Below, piece by piece: positions 62,885 to 64,000 of a stretch of DNA of 64,000 nucleotides. The DNA comes from Pelecanus crispus (Eukaryota; Chordata; Aves; Pelecaniformes; Pelecanidae). The notes beneath the pieces were generated by a model. The model had not been told where the DNA came from and made no database searches. It was given only the letters and a program-made list of their open reading frames with translations. The DNA lies in assembly GCF_030463565.1 (NCBI RefSeq), contig NC_134646.1, positions 16,830,001 through 16,894,000 on the forward strand. The letters are read 5' to 3'. Every line of letters begins with the position of its first letter. The first letter of the stretch is position 1. The translations under genes were made by a program, and so were the position numbers.

Positions 62885-64000
62885 AACCCCCCAAAAACCC
62901 AGCCCCCAATATGGTAATCTATATTGCTTGTGTTCTGTGCTGCCTGCCTGGCCCCAAGTCATCAATAATGAATAGAAATGTACAGCTACAGCAGTAGCCT
63001 GTGTCATGGGCTTGTCAGGGATTTTTGAAAAGGAACAAAAACACAGGTTTGCCATTTGATTGTGTCTTCTTCTGCAAACACAGGACAGACAAAACAAAGG
63101 GGTATTTAAAAAGGGGTAACATGATTAACCCTTTTTGTACTAATTGACAGTTTCTTCCACCATACAGAATGGAAAATTACTTGCTTGTAATGCAACCAGT
63201 ATTCTCCTAGGCCTGGGAATTCAACAATAATGTTGATTCTGAGCACAAGGAGGGGAGGTTGTTTCTATTTTAAGATAATGAATACATACTCAAGAGGAGT
63301 CAAATACCATGGTTTAAATAGAAGGAGCAAAAAATGGGTTTGTTTTCCTAGGAATCCAGTAAGTTCACTCTGAAATAAAATTGTTCTTGAAGAAGAAACT
63401 TAACACACCCAAATACATATACACATAGTCCATGAAAGCAACCGCATTATTAAAAAAATATGCGGATCCTAATAAATTAGTTGGATGATGTTTAAAAAAA
63501 GACGTGGTTCTCGTAGCTATTCTTTCTCTTCAGTATTCCCAAATACATTTCTACAGACACTAGGACTGTAGTCTTACAGCAGTGATTATCTCACATTTTA
63601 CAAACAGAACACACCAGCTGGTATACTACCAATCCACCCCCCAGGGAGGGTGGGTGGCAGACTACAAAATGTCTACAGGACACACACAAACTAAACTGAT
63701 TGAAAACCCAGTTGTAAACCCAAGTCTTTCTTGCTTTCTCCATCTGCATAAATTCCAGAATAAGTACTGCATTAATAAAATTAATTAATAAAAACATTAA
63801 CTTCAGCAGCAACTTCAGTAGCAGACGAGTAAATATTCTCCACTTCAGAAGATGTAACTGAAGATGCAGCCTTGTCTTCAAAAAGCCTGGAACTAGATAA
63901 TTTGTATATGAAATGAAACTATATTAAGCATGTAAGTTCAACTGGACATCAAAAGCTAGACATCTCAATTCAAATTACGCTGCCAGGCCATCTTTCCTAG

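Larger units (their letters stand above)
53580..64000 (-). other. SLC10A7 intron, continuing beyond the window
   Basis: DNA upstream of the 36-nt exon in transcript sense. I looked for the expected preceding coding sequence (family motifs such as PPPVSSAVILTKA and FNSAFGSFL) on the minus strand and did not see it, so the intron probably runs past 64000. It contains a C22 run, a well-preserved CR1 3' end, an A-rich run (about 59427-59477), an alternating purine-pyrimidine tract (62846-62884) and a G-rich motif (63644-63657). Confidence 0.75.

Overview
The window is vertebrate nuclear DNA, most likely from a bird. It is AT-rich (estimated by eye), has no operons or dense ORFs, carries small exons far apart with standard GT-AG splice sites, and holds two CR1-type LINE fragments, one ending in the octamer tail (ATTCTATG)n typical of sauropsid and especially avian CR1. 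The encoded protein is very close to vertebrate SLC10A7. No species can be named from sequence alone.

One gene can be supported: the 3' half of SLC10A7 (solute carrier family 10 member 7), on the minus strand. Seven coding exons were found by reading peptides and splice sites together: 53579-53544, 40367-40284, 29347-29182, 26194-26143, 24579-24506, 7343-7198 and 3870-3826 (stop TAA at 3828-3826). All six junctions keep frame, and the pieces join into 603 nt, that is 200 residues plus stop. This is the C-terminal part of a ten-helix SBF-like membrane protein. The start codon, promoter and N-terminal exons were not found and should lie beyond 64000.

Layout from left to right: 1-3825 is the 3' UTR plus downstream DNA. 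3826-53579 holds the exons, separated by introns of about 3.3, 17.2, 1.6, 3.0, 10.9 and 13.2 kb. 53580-64000 is the beginning of a further intron. The introns contain an internally deleted, decayed CR1 on the minus strand (22790-23720), a well-preserved CR1 3' end on the plus strand (about 59985-60079), several short tandem duplications, long homopolymers (T28, C22), a 39-nt alternating purine-pyrimidine tract, and a few inverted repeats, the most notable at 5374-5502.

I found no second gene, RNA gene, CRISPR array or new multi-gene system. The remaining open frames look like chance frames in intronic or intergenic DNA.
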